A stretch of 64,000 nucleotides of DNA from Streptomyces sp. CB02959. GTDB taxonomy: Bacteria; Actinomycetota; Actinomycetes; Streptomycetales; Streptomycetaceae. Under the pieces are notes generated by a model. The model was not told the origin of the DNA. It ran no database searches and saw only the letters and a list, made by a program, of their open reading frames with translations. The translations under genes and the position numbers were made by a program. Below, piece by piece: positions 1 to 11,034 of the stretch (positions are counted from its first letter, which is position 1; each line of letters opens with the position of its first letter). The stretch is taken from the NCBI RefSeq assembly GCF_002803155.1, contig NZ_NNBP01000001.1, forward strand, positions 1 to 64,000. The letters are read 5' to 3'.

Positions 1-466
1 TCTGGCGTTGACTTTTGGCACGCTGTTGAGTTCTCAAGGAACGGACGCTTCCTTTGTGCCTGTTTCACCAGGCTCTCCGGGCGCTTCCCTTCGGTCTTGC
101 GTCTCCGACTCTATCAGATCCTTTCGGCCCTGATTTTCGCCGGTGCGATCCGGCCTTTCGGCTTTCTCGCGGTTCCAACCTTACCAGATCCGTTTCCGTC
201 TCTGGCCCCCTGCTGGAGCGGGGTCCGGCCGCTTCGCTTTCGCTTTTCGACCTTTCCGACTTTATCAGATCCTTTTCGCTTCCAGTTTGCGTCTCGATGA
301 GGCGCTACCGGTTCGAATTCGGTTCTGAATTCTTGTCGGAGGGGTTTGCCTTTCGGCTGATCCGACTTTATCAGATTTCTCTGGGTCGGAATTCCGCGGT
401 CTGCGGGGAGCAGTCCGCACGCGCAGCGCGCGGTGCTTCCCGTTCTGGCGGAGCCGTAAACGTACT
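1..466 (-). promoter_or_regulatory. rRNA operon leader and tandem promoter region (16S gene lies off the left edge)
   Basis: Read on the minus strand, positions about 39 to 1 give CCTTGAGAACTCAACAGCGT followed by GCCAAAAGTCAACGCCAGA, the very conserved actinomycete rrn leader that precedes 16S rRNA. Upstream of it are four spaced copies of a box reading (G/A)ATCTGATAAAGTCGG or a close variant, at 106-120, 175-190, 256-271 and 361-376. Each contains a TAnnnT -10-like hexamer (TAGAGT, TAAGGT, TAAAGT, TAAAGT). Streptomyces rrn operons are known to have several tandem promoters, which fits. I could not see convincing -35 hexamers. No protein gene is credible here; small ORFs in the region are shadows. 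Confidence 0.85.
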
Positions 467-505
467 GGAGCGGGGCGCCCGATGCAAATCGGGGCGCCCC
501 GCTCC
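467..505 (-). terminator. Terminator of rnj
   Basis: Perfect 14-bp inverted repeat (467-480 with 492-505), 11-nt loop, about 30 bp after the rnj stop on the minus strand. It insulates rnj from the rrn promoter region. Confidence 0.8.
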
Positions 506-534
506 TACTTGAGGACCGTCGGACGGTCCGTCCG

Positions 535-2220
535 TCAGACCTCGACGACCACGGGAAGGATCATCGGGCGGCGACGGTAGTTGTCCGACACCCACTTGCC
601 GACCGCGCGGCGGATCAGCTGCTGGAGCTGGTGGGGCTCGGCAATGCCGTCCTGGGCCGCCTTGGACAGTGCCTCGTCGATCTTGGGGATGACGCCCTCG
701 AAAGCTGCGTCGTCGATACCCGAGCCGCGGCCGTGGACGTTGGGGCCGCCGACGGTCTTTCCGGTGCTGCTGTCGACGACCACGTAGATCGAGATGATGC
801 CCTCGTCGCCCAGGATCCGGCGGTCCTTGAGGTGCGCCTCGGTGACATCGCCGACCGAGAGGCCGTCGACGTAGACGTAGCCGGCCTGGATCTTGCCGGT
901 GATCTTGGCCTTGCCGTTGACCATGTCGACGACCACGCCGTCCTCGGCGATGACGATGCGGTCCTTGGGGATGCCCGTCAGTGCGCCCAGTTCGGCGTTG
1001 GCGCGGAGGTGGCGCCATTCGCCGTGCACCGGCATGAGGTTCTTCGGCTTGCAGATGTTGTAGAAGTACAGCAGCTCGCCGGCCGAGGCGTGGCCCGAGA
1101 CGTGGACCTTGGCGTTGCCCTTGTGGACCACGTTCGCGCCCCAGCGGCTGAGGCCGTTGATCACGCGGTAGACCGCGTTCTCGTTACCGGGGATGAGCGA
1201 CGAGGCCAGGATGACCGTGTCGCCCTGGACGATGCGGATCTGGTGGTCGCGGTTGGCCATCCGGGAGAGGGCGGCCATCGGTTCGCCCTGGGAGCCCGTG
1301 CAGACCAGCACCACTTCGTCGTCCGGAAGGTCGTCGAGGGTCTTGACGTCGACGACCAGGCCCGCGGGGACCTTCAGATAGCCCAGTTCACGGGCGATGC
1401 CCATGTTGCGGACCATCGAGCGGCCGACGAAGGCGACCCGGCGGCCGTACTCGTGGGCCGCGTCGAGGATCTGCTGGATGCGGTGCACGTGGCTGGCGAA
1501 GCTGGCGACGATGATGCGCTTGTCGGCGTTGGCGAACACCTGGCGCAGCACGTTGGAGATGTCGCGCTCCGGCGGGACGAAGCCGGGGACCTCGGCGTTC
1601 GTCGAGTCGGAGAGGAGGAGGTCGATGCCCTCCTCGCCGAGCTTGGCGAAGGCCGGGAGGTCGGTCAGCCGGCGGTCCAGCGGGAGCTGGTCCATCTTGA
1701 AGTCGCCGGTGTGGACGACCATGCCCGCGGGGGTGCGGATGGCGACCGCGAGGGCGTCGGGGATGGAGTGGTTGACGGCGACGAACTGGCACTCGAAGGG
1801 GCCCAGGCGCTCGCGGTCGCCCTCGGCGACCTCCAGCGTGTAGGGGCGGATCCGGTGCTCCTGGAGCTTGGCCTCGATGAGGGCCAGGGTCAGCTTGGAG
1901 CCGATCAGCGGGATGTCCGGCTTCTCGCGCAGGAGGTAGGGGACACCGCCGATGTGGTCCTCGTGGCCGTGCGTGAGCACGATGCCGTCGATGTCGTCGA
2001 GGCGGTCCCTGATGGACGTGAAGTCCGGCAGGATCAGGTCGATTCCGGGCTGCTCCTCCTCGGGGAAGAGCACTCCGCAGTCGACGATCAGCAACCGGCC
2101 GCCGTACTCGAAGACCGTCATGTTGCGGCCGATCTCACCCAGGCCACCGAGGGGGGTGATGCGCAGGCCGCCCTTGGGCAGCTTCGGCGGGGCGCCGAGC
2201 TCAGGATGCGGATGACTCAA
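535..2220 (-). CDS. rnj: Ribonuclease J (metallo-beta-lactamase family RNase)
   Basis: 561-aa ribonuclease J, a zinc-dependent exo/endoribonuclease of mRNA decay and rRNA maturation, cytoplasmic. The metallo-beta-lactamase core carries the metal motif HGHEDH (residues 84-89), and the beta-CASP and C-terminal domains follow to residue 561. The start is taken as TTG at 2220: it is preceded by GGTGAGGAG about 7 nt upstream, and the protein then begins SHPHPELG as in other Streptomyces RNase J proteins. An ATG at 2286 would add 22 unconserved residues. It lies just downstream of dapA on the same strand with a gap of about 115 bp, so it may be cotranscribed with it; a hairpin follows the stop. Confidence 0.95.
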   Translation of the reverse strand: MSHPHPELGAPPKLPKGGLRITPLGGLGEIGRNMTVFEYGGRLLIVDCGVLFPEEEQPGIDLILPDFTSIRDRLDDIDGIVLTHGHEDHIGGVPYLLREKPDIPLIGSKLTLALIEAKLQEHRIRPYTLEVAEGDRERLGPFECQFVAVNHSIPDALAVAIRTPAGMVVHTGDFKMDQLPLDRRLTDLPAFAKLGEEGIDLLLSDSTNAEVPGFVPPERDISNVLRQVFANADKRIIVASFASHVHRIQQILDAAHEYGRRVAFVGRSMVRNMGIARELGYLKVPAGLVVDVKTLDDLPDDEVVLVCTGSQGEPMAALSRMANRDHQIRIVQGDTVILASSLIPGNENAVYRVINGLSRWGANVVHKGNAKVHVSGHASAGELLYFYNICKPKNLMPVHGEWRHLRANAELGALTGIPKDRIVIAEDGVVVDMVNGKAKITGKIQAGYVYVDGLSVGDVTEAHLKDRRILGDEGIISIYVVVDSSTGKTVGGPNVHGRGSGIDDAAFEGVIPKIDEALSKAAQDGIAEPHQLQQLIRRAVGKWVSDNYRRRPMILPVVVEV

Positions 2221-2336
2221 AAGACTCTCCTCACCATGCGCGCCACGCTGCCGTCGAGGCACGTGGCGCGCATGACATTCGTGCACTTGCTATGTGGCGG
2301 TTGACGTTCGTCCATATGCAGTTGTGAAGTCTGTGT

Positions 2337-3236
2337 TCAGAGCTGTACCCCGCCGGCGGCGAGATCGCGCTTGAGCTGTTCGGTCTCCTCGGGCGAGAGG
2401 TCGACCAGCGGCAGCCGCAGCGGACCGGCGGGCAGGCCCTGCAGGTCGAGGGCGGCCTTGGTCGTGATCACGCCCTGGGTGCGGAACATGCCGGTGAAGA
2501 CGGGCAGCAGCTTCTGGTGGATCTCCGTGGCCTTGGTGACGTCGCCGTTGAGGTGGGCGTCCAGCAGGGCGCGCAGCTCGGGCGTGACGACGTGGCCCAC
2601 GACGGAGACGAAGCCGACGGCGCCGACCGAGAGCAGCGGAAGGTTGAGCATGTCGTCGCCGCTGTACCAAGCCAGGCCGGAGCGGGCGATGGCCCAGCTG
2701 GCGCGCCCGAGGTCGCCCTTGGCGTCCTTGTTGGCGACGATCCGCGGGTGCTCGGCGAGCCGGACCATGGTCTCGGTGTTGATCGGGACGCCGCTGCGGC
2801 CGGGGATGTCGTAGAGCATCACCGGCAGGTCGGTGGCATCCGCAATGGCGGTGAAGTGGCGCAGCAGGCCCTCCTGCGGGGGCTTGCTGTAGTAAGGCGT
2901 CACCGCGAGCAGGCCGTGGGCGCCGGCGTCCTGCGCGGCGCGGGCCAGCTCCAGGCTGTGCCGGGTGTCGTTGGTGCCGGCTCCGGCGACGACGAAGGCG
3001 CGGTCGCCGACGGCTTCGACCACGGCGCGGACCAGCTGGGCTTTCTCCGCATCACTGGTGGTCGGGGACTCTCCGGTGGTGCCGTTGACGACAAGGCCGT
3101 CGTTGCCGGCGTCCACCAGGTGTGCGGCGAGCCGCTGCGCGCCGTCGAGATCGAGTGCGCCATCCGCCGTGAACGGCGTGACCATGGCGGTCAGCACCCG
3201 CCCGAACGGGGTCTGCGGTGTGGAAGTCGGAGCCAT
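2337..3236 (-). CDS. dapA: 4-hydroxy-tetrahydrodipicolinate synthase
   Basis: 299-aa DapA condenses pyruvate with aspartate semialdehyde, the first committed step to diaminopimelate and lysine. The TIM-barrel family signatures are present: NGTTGESPTTS near the substrate site, TPYYSKP, LYDIPGRS with the catalytic-triad Tyr region, and IVANKDAKGD carrying the Schiff-base lysine. The ATG at 3236 is chosen because conservation starts there (APTSTPQTPFGRVLTAMVTP); a longer in-frame reading from 3365 runs through an intergenic inverted repeat. The ribosome site is weak (GGGA). DapB, the next enzyme, is encoded at 5903-6655. No lysine riboswitch is visible upstream. Confidence 0.95.
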   Translation of the reverse strand: MAPTSTPQTPFGRVLTAMVTPFTADGALDLDGAQRLAAHLVDAGNDGLVVNGTTGESPTTSDAEKAQLVRAVVEAVGDRAFVVAGAGTNDTRHSLELARAAQDAGAHGLLAVTPYYSKPPQEGLLRHFTAIADATDLPVMLYDIPGRSGVPINTETMVRLAEHPRIVANKDAKGDLGRASWAIARSGLAWYSGDDMLNLPLLSVGAVGFVSVVGHVVTPELRALLDAHLNGDVTKATEIHQKLLPVFTGMFRTQGVITTKAALDLQGLPAGPLRLPLVDLSPEETEQLKRDLAAGGVQL

Positions 3237-3292
3237 GGGTCCCACGCTACTCGTAGGGCGCCGCAGGGTGTGCCTCTGGGGAGCAGGGATGT

Positions 3293-3337
3293 GGACTCCG
3301 GCACTGCCTGCTCGGGGGTTCAAGCAGTGCCGGGTCC
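3293..3337. repeat. Inverted repeat between thyX and dapA
   Basis: CCGGCACTGC (3298-3307) and GCAGTGCCGG (3324-3333) are perfect 10-bp arms around a 16-nt loop. GGAC/GTCC extends the stem to 14 bp with one bulged base. It could be the thyX terminator (about 120 bp past its stop) or a dapA leader element. A weaker 8-bp hairpin at 3409-3445 is closer to the thyX stop. Confidence 0.6.
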
Positions 3338-3455
3338 GTTTGTTCAGCGTAAATGAACTTCTCAAAGTGCCGCAATCCGGACACTTCGGACGGGTATCCG
3401 ATGGATGCGCGCACGGCCCGCCGATCGGGTCGCGGCACCGTGCGCAGTCGAAGCG

Positions 3456-4202
3456 CTACGGGGCGATACGGCCGTTCGCATTGAAGGCGGCATAGGTCAG
3501 GGGCATGAGCTTGGCCCAGTGGGCCTCCATCTGCTCGCCGACCATCTCGATCTCGCGCTGCGGGAAGGAGGGGACCTTCGCCTGCTCGTGCTGCGTCCGC
3601 AGGCCGAGGAAGTGCATCAGGGAGCGGGCGTTGCAGGTGGCGTACATCGAGGAGAAGAGGCCGACGGGGAGCACCGCGCGGGCGACCTCGCGGGCGACGC
3701 CGGCGGCGAGCATCTCCTGATACGCCTCGTACGCCTGGCGGTAGCTGTCCTCCATGACCCGGCCGGTGAGCTCGTACTGCGCCGAGGTGCCCTCGACGAA
3801 CTCGTACTTGCCGGGGCGGCCCTGCTGGACGAGCTTGCGGGACTCACCGGGGACGTAGAAGACCGGCTCCAGCTGGCGGTAGCGGCCGGACTCCTCGTTG
3901 TACGACCAGCCGACGCGGTGCCGCATGAACTCGCGGAAGACGAAGATCGGCGCGCTGATGAAGAACGTCATGGAGTTGTGCTCGAACGGGCTGCCGTGCC
4001 GGTCCCGCATCAGGTAGTTGATCAGGCCCTTGGAGCGCTCCGGGTCCTTCTGCAGCTCCTCCAGGGACTGCTCGCCGGCCGTCGAGACCCGGGCCGCCCA
4101 CAGCACGTCGCTGTCCGCTGCGCTGTGCTTGACCAACTCGACCGTCACTTCACTGCGGAAGCTGACGGGTGCGCTCTCGGCGCGGTCGGGGGTGTGGGAC
4201 AC
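3456..4202 (-). CDS. thyX: Flavin-dependent thymidylate synthase ThyX
   Basis: 248-aa ThyX makes dTMP from dUMP using FAD, NADPH and methylene-tetrahydrofolate. Characteristic segments are HGSPFEHNSMTFF near the N-terminus, the ThyX motif RHRVGWSYNEESGRY in the middle, and the C-terminal NARSLMHFLGLR and QAKVPSFPQREI blocks. Length matches the family. The GTG at 4202 has GGAAGGAAC just upstream. The signature spacing is RHR-x8-S rather than the usual RHR-x7-S (see findings). The gene runs divergently from the small plus-strand membrane protein gene at 4445 and upstream of dapA on the same strand. Confidence 0.95.
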   Translation of the reverse strand: MSHTPDRAESAPVSFRSEVTVELVKHSAADSDVLWAARVSTAGEQSLEELQKDPERSKGLINYLMRDRHGSPFEHNSMTFFISAPIFVFREFMRHRVGWSYNEESGRYRQLEPVFYVPGESRKLVQQGRPGKYEFVEGTSAQYELTGRVMEDSYRQAYEAYQEMLAAGVAREVARAVLPVGLFSSMYATCNARSLMHFLGLRTQHEQAKVPSFPQREIEMVGEQMEAHWAKLMPLTYAAFNANGRIAP

Positions 4203-4444
4203 CGGCGGTTCCTTCCGTTCGATCCTCGTGCGCGTCCAGCCTACGGCCCGCCACTGACAGCCCGGGAAATGCCGTCTGATGCCGCGTTAGCGGACAAAGA
4301 GGAAAAAGGTACCCCCCGCCTGCAGGCCAGTGGACGGCGGTTGATATTTTTCACAGAAGTAACGGAAAACGGGCACCAAACGGACGCCACCGTCGTCTTT
4401 CCCTGTGACAGTGCCCACTTCGAGGTTCCTAGGAGAGCCCCCTC

Positions 4445-4684
4445 ATGTTCCGCCGGCGAGAGCCCGTCCCGTTCGCCTTCGTTGCCGAGGCAGACCGGTT
4501 CCGCAGCAATATCACTCCCCCGCCGCGCCCGCGCGCCTCGCGCGCGCAGCTCGTCGGCCAGTCCCTGATCACACTCACCGTGGTGGGCGGCCTGACGGGC
4601 GCCCTGCTGTTCGGCCTGCCGGCCCTGCAGCAGGACACCTCCGGTTCGACCGGAGTGCACCAATCCGAGGCCGCGCACCGCTGA
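4445..4684 (+). CDS. Small single-pass membrane protein, unknown function
   Basis: 79-aa protein that I do not recognise as a named family. ATG at 4445 is preceded by AGGAGAG with good spacing. The N-terminal half is Arg/Pro-rich and presumably cytoplasmic (about residues 1-37). One hydrophobic segment follows (about 38-60, SLITLTVVGGLTGALLFGLP), then a short polar tail. A strong hairpin follows the stop, which supports a real small transcript. It is divergent from thyX. No function can be assigned. Confidence 0.75.
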   Translation: MFRRREPVPFAFVAEADRFRSNITPPPRPRASRAQLVGQSLITLTVVGGLTGALLFGLPALQQDTSGSTGVHQSEAAHR

Positions 4685-4690
4685 GCCGGC

Positions 4691-4724
4691 GGCGGAGCGG
4701 ACCACCGGGTGGTTCCGCTCCGCC
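4691..4724 (+). terminator. Terminator after the 79-aa gene
   Basis: GGCGGAGCGGA pairs with TCCGCTCCGCC, with ACC/GGT nearer the GGGT tetraloop and a 2-nt bulge. It starts 7 bp after the stop codon. Confidence 0.7.
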
Positions 4725-4801
4725 AGTCCCGATAGCCTCACCGCTCACAGCTTCCGTCGGCATGCCGTTCCGTGCCGACCAGCCCTGAGTGAGGACCAGC
4801 C

Positions 4802-5359
4802 GTGCCCCTGCCCTTCCTGACGGCCGATCGCGCCTTCCAGGCCGACGGCCGCGCGGATCCCGTCTCCCTGCCGGACCACGACCCCGACCACTGGCGCCGT
4901 CCCTACCGCCCCGGACCGTGGCGGGTGGGGGCGGCGGCGGTGCTTCTGCTGCTCGCCTCGTTCGTCCTGCTCTCCGCGCTGATCATCGCGCTGGCCGGGT
5001 CACCGGTCGGGGCGGCGGTCTGCGCGGCGGTGGCGGCGCTGGTGATCGCACTGGCACTGCGGCTGGTGCGGGTGGGCGTCTGGGTGAGCGCCCAGGGACT
5101 GCGGCAGGTGAACCTGCTGCGCACCAGCACGCTGCCGTGGTCCGCGGTCGCCGCGGTCCGTACGGTCCAGCAGCCGGTGCGCTGGCTGGGACTGCCGCGG
5201 ACGGTGCAGGGGCAGGCGCTGCGCGTCGAGCGGGTGCAGGGGGAACCGCTGCGGGCCCTGCTGACGGACCGCAACGGCGACTTCCTGGGCCGCTCGGAGC
5301 GGTTCGAGCAGGCCGCCGACGTACTGGAGGCATGGGCGGCGCAGTACCACCGCCCCTGA
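4802..5359 (+). CDS. Two-helix membrane protein with PH-like C-terminal region, unknown function
   Basis: 185 aa, GTG start with GAGTGAGGACC upstream. Two closely spaced hydrophobic helices (about residues 41-63 and 68-92) follow a soluble N-terminus. The C-terminal half (GVWVSAQGLRQVNLLRTSTLPWSAV...) resembles the bacterial PH-like domains found next to paired helices in Streptomyces membrane proteins; this is an inference from layout. It is convergent with the 5427-5897 gene and shares with it a 26-bp terminator hairpin. Confidence 0.8.
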   Translation: MPLPFLTADRAFQADGRADPVSLPDHDPDHWRRPYRPGPWRVGAAAVLLLLASFVLLSALIIALAGSPVGAAVCAAVAALVIALALRLVRVGVWVSAQGLRQVNLLRTSTLPWSAVAAVRTVQQPVRWLGLPRTVQGQALRVERVQGEPLRALLTDRNGDFLGRSERFEQAADVLEAWAAQYHRP

Positions 5360-5360
5360 G

Positions 5361-5417
5361 AACGACGACCGCCCGGGTCCGTACGGCTGTTCCGTACGGA
5401 CCCGGGCGGTCGTCGTT
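5361..5417. terminator. Bidirectional terminator
   Basis: Perfect 26-bp arms (5361-5386 and 5392-5417) around a 5-nt loop. The plus-strand side continues into TTTTC. It lies between two convergent genes. Confidence 0.9.
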
Positions 5418-5426
5418 TTCGGGGAC

Positions 5427-5897
5427 TCAGCCGGTCCGGACCGGCTCACCGGGGAACGGTTTGCCGTCGTGCAGGGCGATCGCGCGCTGCATGGCCTTGC
5501 GGGCGCGCGGGGTGTCCCGGGCGTCCCGGTACGCGACGGCCAGCCGGAACCAGGCGCGCCAGTCGCCGGGCGCCTCCTCGGTCTCGGCCTGCCGCCGGGC
5601 GAAGACCGCGTCGGCCGCGTCCCGGTCGATCCGGCCGCCGGGGGTGCGCACGAACTCGTCGACCGGCAGGCCGCCTTCGGCCTCCAGCTCGCCGGCCAGC
5701 CGGTTCGCGTCGCGGGCGAAGCGGGTGTTGGCCCACAGGAACCAGCCGCCCAGGAACGGCAGGACGAAGGCCACCGCGCCCATGCCCATCGCCGCCGGTT
5801 CGCCGGTCAGCAGGAGCAGTACGCCCTCCATCGCCACCACGCCGAAGACCAGCACCAGCACGGTGGCGAGGAAGAAGTACGTGATCTTTCCACCCAT
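5427..5897 (-). CDS. Membrane protein with TPR-like C-terminus, unknown function
   Basis: 156 aa. Two hydrophobic segments lie at about residues 5-30 and 36-56. The soluble C-terminal half contains WRAWFRLAVAYRDARDTPRARKAMQRAIAL, which looks like one TPR-type helix pair. The start codon is only 5 bp beyond the dapB stop, so it is probably translated from the same message as dapB, the M16 peptidase and pnp. Function unknown. Confidence 0.8.
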   Translation of the reverse strand: MGGKITYFFLATVLVLVFGVVAMEGVLLLLTGEPAAMGMGAVAFVLPFLGGWFLWANTRFARDANRLAGELEAEGGLPVDEFVRTPGGRIDRDAADAVFARRQAETEEAPGDWRAWFRLAVAYRDARDTPRARKAMQRAIALHDGKPFPGEPVRTG

Positions 5898-5902
5898 GGT
5901 CG

Positions 5903-8078
<2,176 letters not shown>

Positions 8079-8082
<4 letters not shown>

Positions 8083-10298
8083 TTGGCCTGGTCGTCCTTC
8101 GTGTCGGCCTCGGTGTCTTCGCCCTCGATCACGGGGATCAGGGAGAGCTTGCCCCGCTGGTCGATCTCGGCGATCTCGACCTGGACCTTGGCGCCCACGC
8201 CGAGCACGTCCTCGACGTTCTCGACGCGCTTGCCGCCGGCCAGCTTGCGGATCTGCGAGATGTGCAGCAGGCCGTCCTTGCCCGGGAGCAGGGACACGAA
8301 CGCACCGAAGGTGGTCGTCTTGACGACGGTGCCCAGGTAGCGCTCGCCGACCTCCGGCATGGTCGGGTTGGCGATGCCGTTGATCGTGGCGCGGGCGGCC
8401 TCGGCGGCCGGGCCGTCGGCGGCACCGATGTAGATGGTGCCGTCGTCCTCGATCGTGATGTCGGCGCCGGTGTCCTCCTGGATCTGGTTGATCATCTTGC
8501 CCTTGGGGCCGATGACCTCACCGATCTTGTCCACCGGGATCTTGACGGTGATGATCCGCGGCGCGTTCGGGGACATCTCGTCCGGAACGTCGATGGCCTC
8601 GTTCATCACGTCGAGGATGTGGAGGCGGGCGTCGCGGGCCTGCTTCAGCGCGGCGGCCAGGACCGAGGCGGGGATGCCGTCGAGCTTGGTGTCGAGCTGG
8701 AGCGCGGTGACGAACTGCTTGGTGCCGGCGACCTTGAAGTCCATGTCGCCGAAGGCGTCCTCCGCACCGAGGATGTCGGTGAGGGCGACGTAGTGGGTCT
8801 GGCCGTCGATCTCCTGGGAGATCAGGCCCATGGCGATGCCGGCGACCGGGGCCTTGAGCGGCACACCGGCGTTCAGCAGCGACATGGTCGAGGCGCAGAC
8901 CGAGCCCATGGACGTCGAGCCGTTGGAGCCCAGCGCCTCGGAGACCTGGCGGATCGCGTAGGGGAACTCCTCGCGCGTGGGCAGCACCGGCACGATGGCG
9001 CGCTCGGCGAGCGCACCGTGGCCGATCTCGCGGCGCTTGGGGGAGCCCACGCGGCCGGTCTCGCCGACGGAGAACGGCGGGAAGTTGTAGTTGTGCATGT
9101 AGCGCTTGCGGGTCACCGGGGAGAGGGTGTCCAGCTGCTGCTCCATGCGGAGCATGTTGAGGGTGGTGACGCCCAGGATCTGGGTCTCGCCACGCTCGAA
9201 CAGCGCGGAACCGTGCACCCGCGGGATCGCCTCGACCTCGGCGGCGAGCGTACGGATGTCCGTCACCCCGCGGCCGTCGATGCGCTTCTTCTCCTTGATG
9301 ACGCGCTCCCGGACCAGGGTCTTGGTCAGCGAGCGGTACGCGGCGGAGATCTCCTTCTCGCGGCCCTCGAACTCCGGGAGCAGCTTCTCGGCGGCCAGAC
9401 CCTTGACGCGGTCCAGCTCGGCCTCGCGGTCCTGCTTGCCGGCGATGGTGAGCGCCCGCCCGAGCTCGTCCTTGACGGCCTTGGTCAGCGCCTCCAGGAC
9501 GTCGTCCTGGTAGTCGAGGAAGACCGGGAACTCGCCGGTCGGCTTGGCGGCCTTCGAGGCGAGGTCCGCCTGGGCCTTGCACAGGACCTTGATGAAGGGC
9601 TTGGCGGCCTCCAGACCGGCGGCGACGACCTCCTCGGTCGGGGCCTCGGCGCCACCCTTGACCAGCTCGATGGTCTTCTCGGTGGCCTCGGCCTCGACCA
9701 TCATGATCGCGACGTCGCCGTCGGGCAGCACCCGGCCGGCCACGACCATGTCGAAGACCGCGTCCTCGAGCTCGGTGTGGGTCGGGAAGGCCACCCACTG
9801 GCCGTTGATCAGGGCGACACGGGTCGCGCCGATCGGGCCGGAGAAGGGCAGGCCGGCCAGCTGCGTGGAGCAGGAGGCGGCGTTGATGGCGACCACGTCG
9901 TAGAGGTGGTCGGGGTTGAGCGCCATGACCGTCTCGACGATCTGGATCTCGTTGCGCAGGCCCTTCTTGAAGGAGGGGCGCAGCGGCCGGTCGATGAGGC
10001 GGCAGGTGAGGATCGCGTCCTCGCTGGGGCGGCCCTCGCGGCGGAAGAAGGAGCCGGGGATCTTCCCGGCTGCGTACATCCGCTCCTCGACGTCGACGGT
10101 CAGCGGGAAGAAGTCCAGCTGGTCCTTCGGGGTCTTGGAAGCGGTGGTGGCCGACAGCACCATGGTGTCGTCGTCCAGGTACGCCACGGCGGAGCCGGCG
10201 GCCTGCTTGGCCAGGCGGCCCGTCTCAAAGCGGATGGTGCGGGTGCCGAAGGAACCGTTGTCGATCACGGCTTCGGCGTAGTGGGTCTCGTTCTCCAC
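8079..10298 (-). CDS. pnp: Polyribonucleotide nucleotidyltransferase (PNPase)
   Basis: 739-aa phosphorolytic 3'-5' exoribonuclease/polymerase. Two RNase PH-like domains are separated by a helical linker, followed by a KH domain ([19 protein letters not shown]) and an S1 domain ([20 protein letters not shown]). The start is GTG at 10298, giving [15 protein letters not shown], with GAGGAGAC 7-8 nt upstream; longer in-frame readings lack conservation. In Streptomyces pnp is cotranscribed with rpsO and also has its own promoters, and RNase III processes the intergenic hairpin. The gap here does contain such a hairpin. Confidence 0.96.
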
Positions 10299-10551
10299 CA
10301 GGAATGTCTCCTCGTCAGCGTCCGCTGCCCGTGTGGCAGCGGACCGTCTTCGGTGGAGCGCCGGTGCGGGCCGGTCTTCGATCGAAGCACCCGGAGTGGT
10401 GTCGCATGGTCTGCCATGGACGGCCCGGGGGCCACTACCGAGGACCGGCGGCCAGGAGGCGCTCCTACCGCGTTCGCTTTTGCGATATGGCACCAGAGTA
10501 CAAAGCTTCCGCCCACCGCGCGGCGGGACGGCTGTCCGGTGCGTACGGCAA

Positions 10552-10582
10552 AGGGAGCGGCCCCCGGTGGGAACCGCTCCCT
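10552..10582 (-). terminator. rpsO-pnp intergenic hairpin
   Basis: AGGGAGCGG (10552-10560) pairs with CCGCTCCCT (10574-10582), about 10 bp after the rpsO stop. It is probably a leaky terminator or processing site allowing read-through into pnp. The rest of the 294-bp gap (10299-10592) holds no gene. Confidence 0.75.
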
Positions 10583-10592
10583 CTGTGCCGTC

Positions 10593-10880
10593 TTACTTGG
10601 CGCCCGCCGCGCCGCGGCGGATGCCCAGGCGCTCGACCAGCGCGCGGAAGCGCGTGATGTCCTTCTTCGCCAGGTACTGCAGCAGGCGGCGGCGCTGGCC
10701 GACCAGCAGCAGCAGACCACGGCGGGAGTGGTGGTCGTGCTTGTGCGTCTTGAGGTGCTCGGTCAGGTCCGAGATGCGGCGGGAAAGCAGCGCGACCTGG
10801 ACCTCGGGGGAGCCGGTGTCACCTTCCTTGGTGCCGAACTCGGTCATGATCTGCTTCTTCGTGGCGGCGTCGAGCGACAC
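10593..10880 (-). CDS. rpsO: 30S ribosomal protein S15
   Basis: 95-aa S15, a primary 16S-binding protein of the small subunit. The sequence shows the family blocks [40 protein letters not shown] and YL..D..RF.ALV..LGIR. The start is GTG at 10880 ([10 protein letters not shown]), with AAGGAGT 6 nt upstream. It is upstream of pnp in the conserved rpsO-pnp pair. Confidence 0.97.
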   Translation of the reverse strand: MSLDAATKKQIMTEFGTKEGDTGSPEVQVALLSRRISDLTEHLKTHKHDHHSRRGLLLLVGQRRRLLQYLAKKDITRFRALVERLGIRRGAAGAK

Positions 10881-10980
10881 GCGTACTCCTTGGGGTTCCG
10901 GTCCGCGAGCGTCCCTGGAAATGCAGCACAGGGAATCTTGGATGACTCGATCGGACCGTCGGACAGCGTACCAGCAGCGG

Positions 10981-11014
10981 GACGGCCCCCCGACCGGGTG
11001 GTCGGGGGGCCGTC
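10981..11014 (-). terminator. Terminator of eccD
   Basis: Perfect 15-bp stem with a GGGT tetraloop, 20 bp past the eccD stop on the minus strand. It separates the ESX locus from rpsO. Confidence 0.85.
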
Positions 11015-11034
11015 TCGTCAGTGGTGCGGTGCGG

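Noticed and set aside
54..512. Short plus-strand open frames in the rRNA leader
   Set aside because: They cross the conserved rrn leader and the promoter-like repeats and lack ribosome sites.
631..2304. Long plus-strand open frame opposite rnj
   Set aside because: It mirrors the RNase J gene; Asp/Val/Ala/Gly-rich composition with no ribosome site is typical of the antisense of GC-rich genes.
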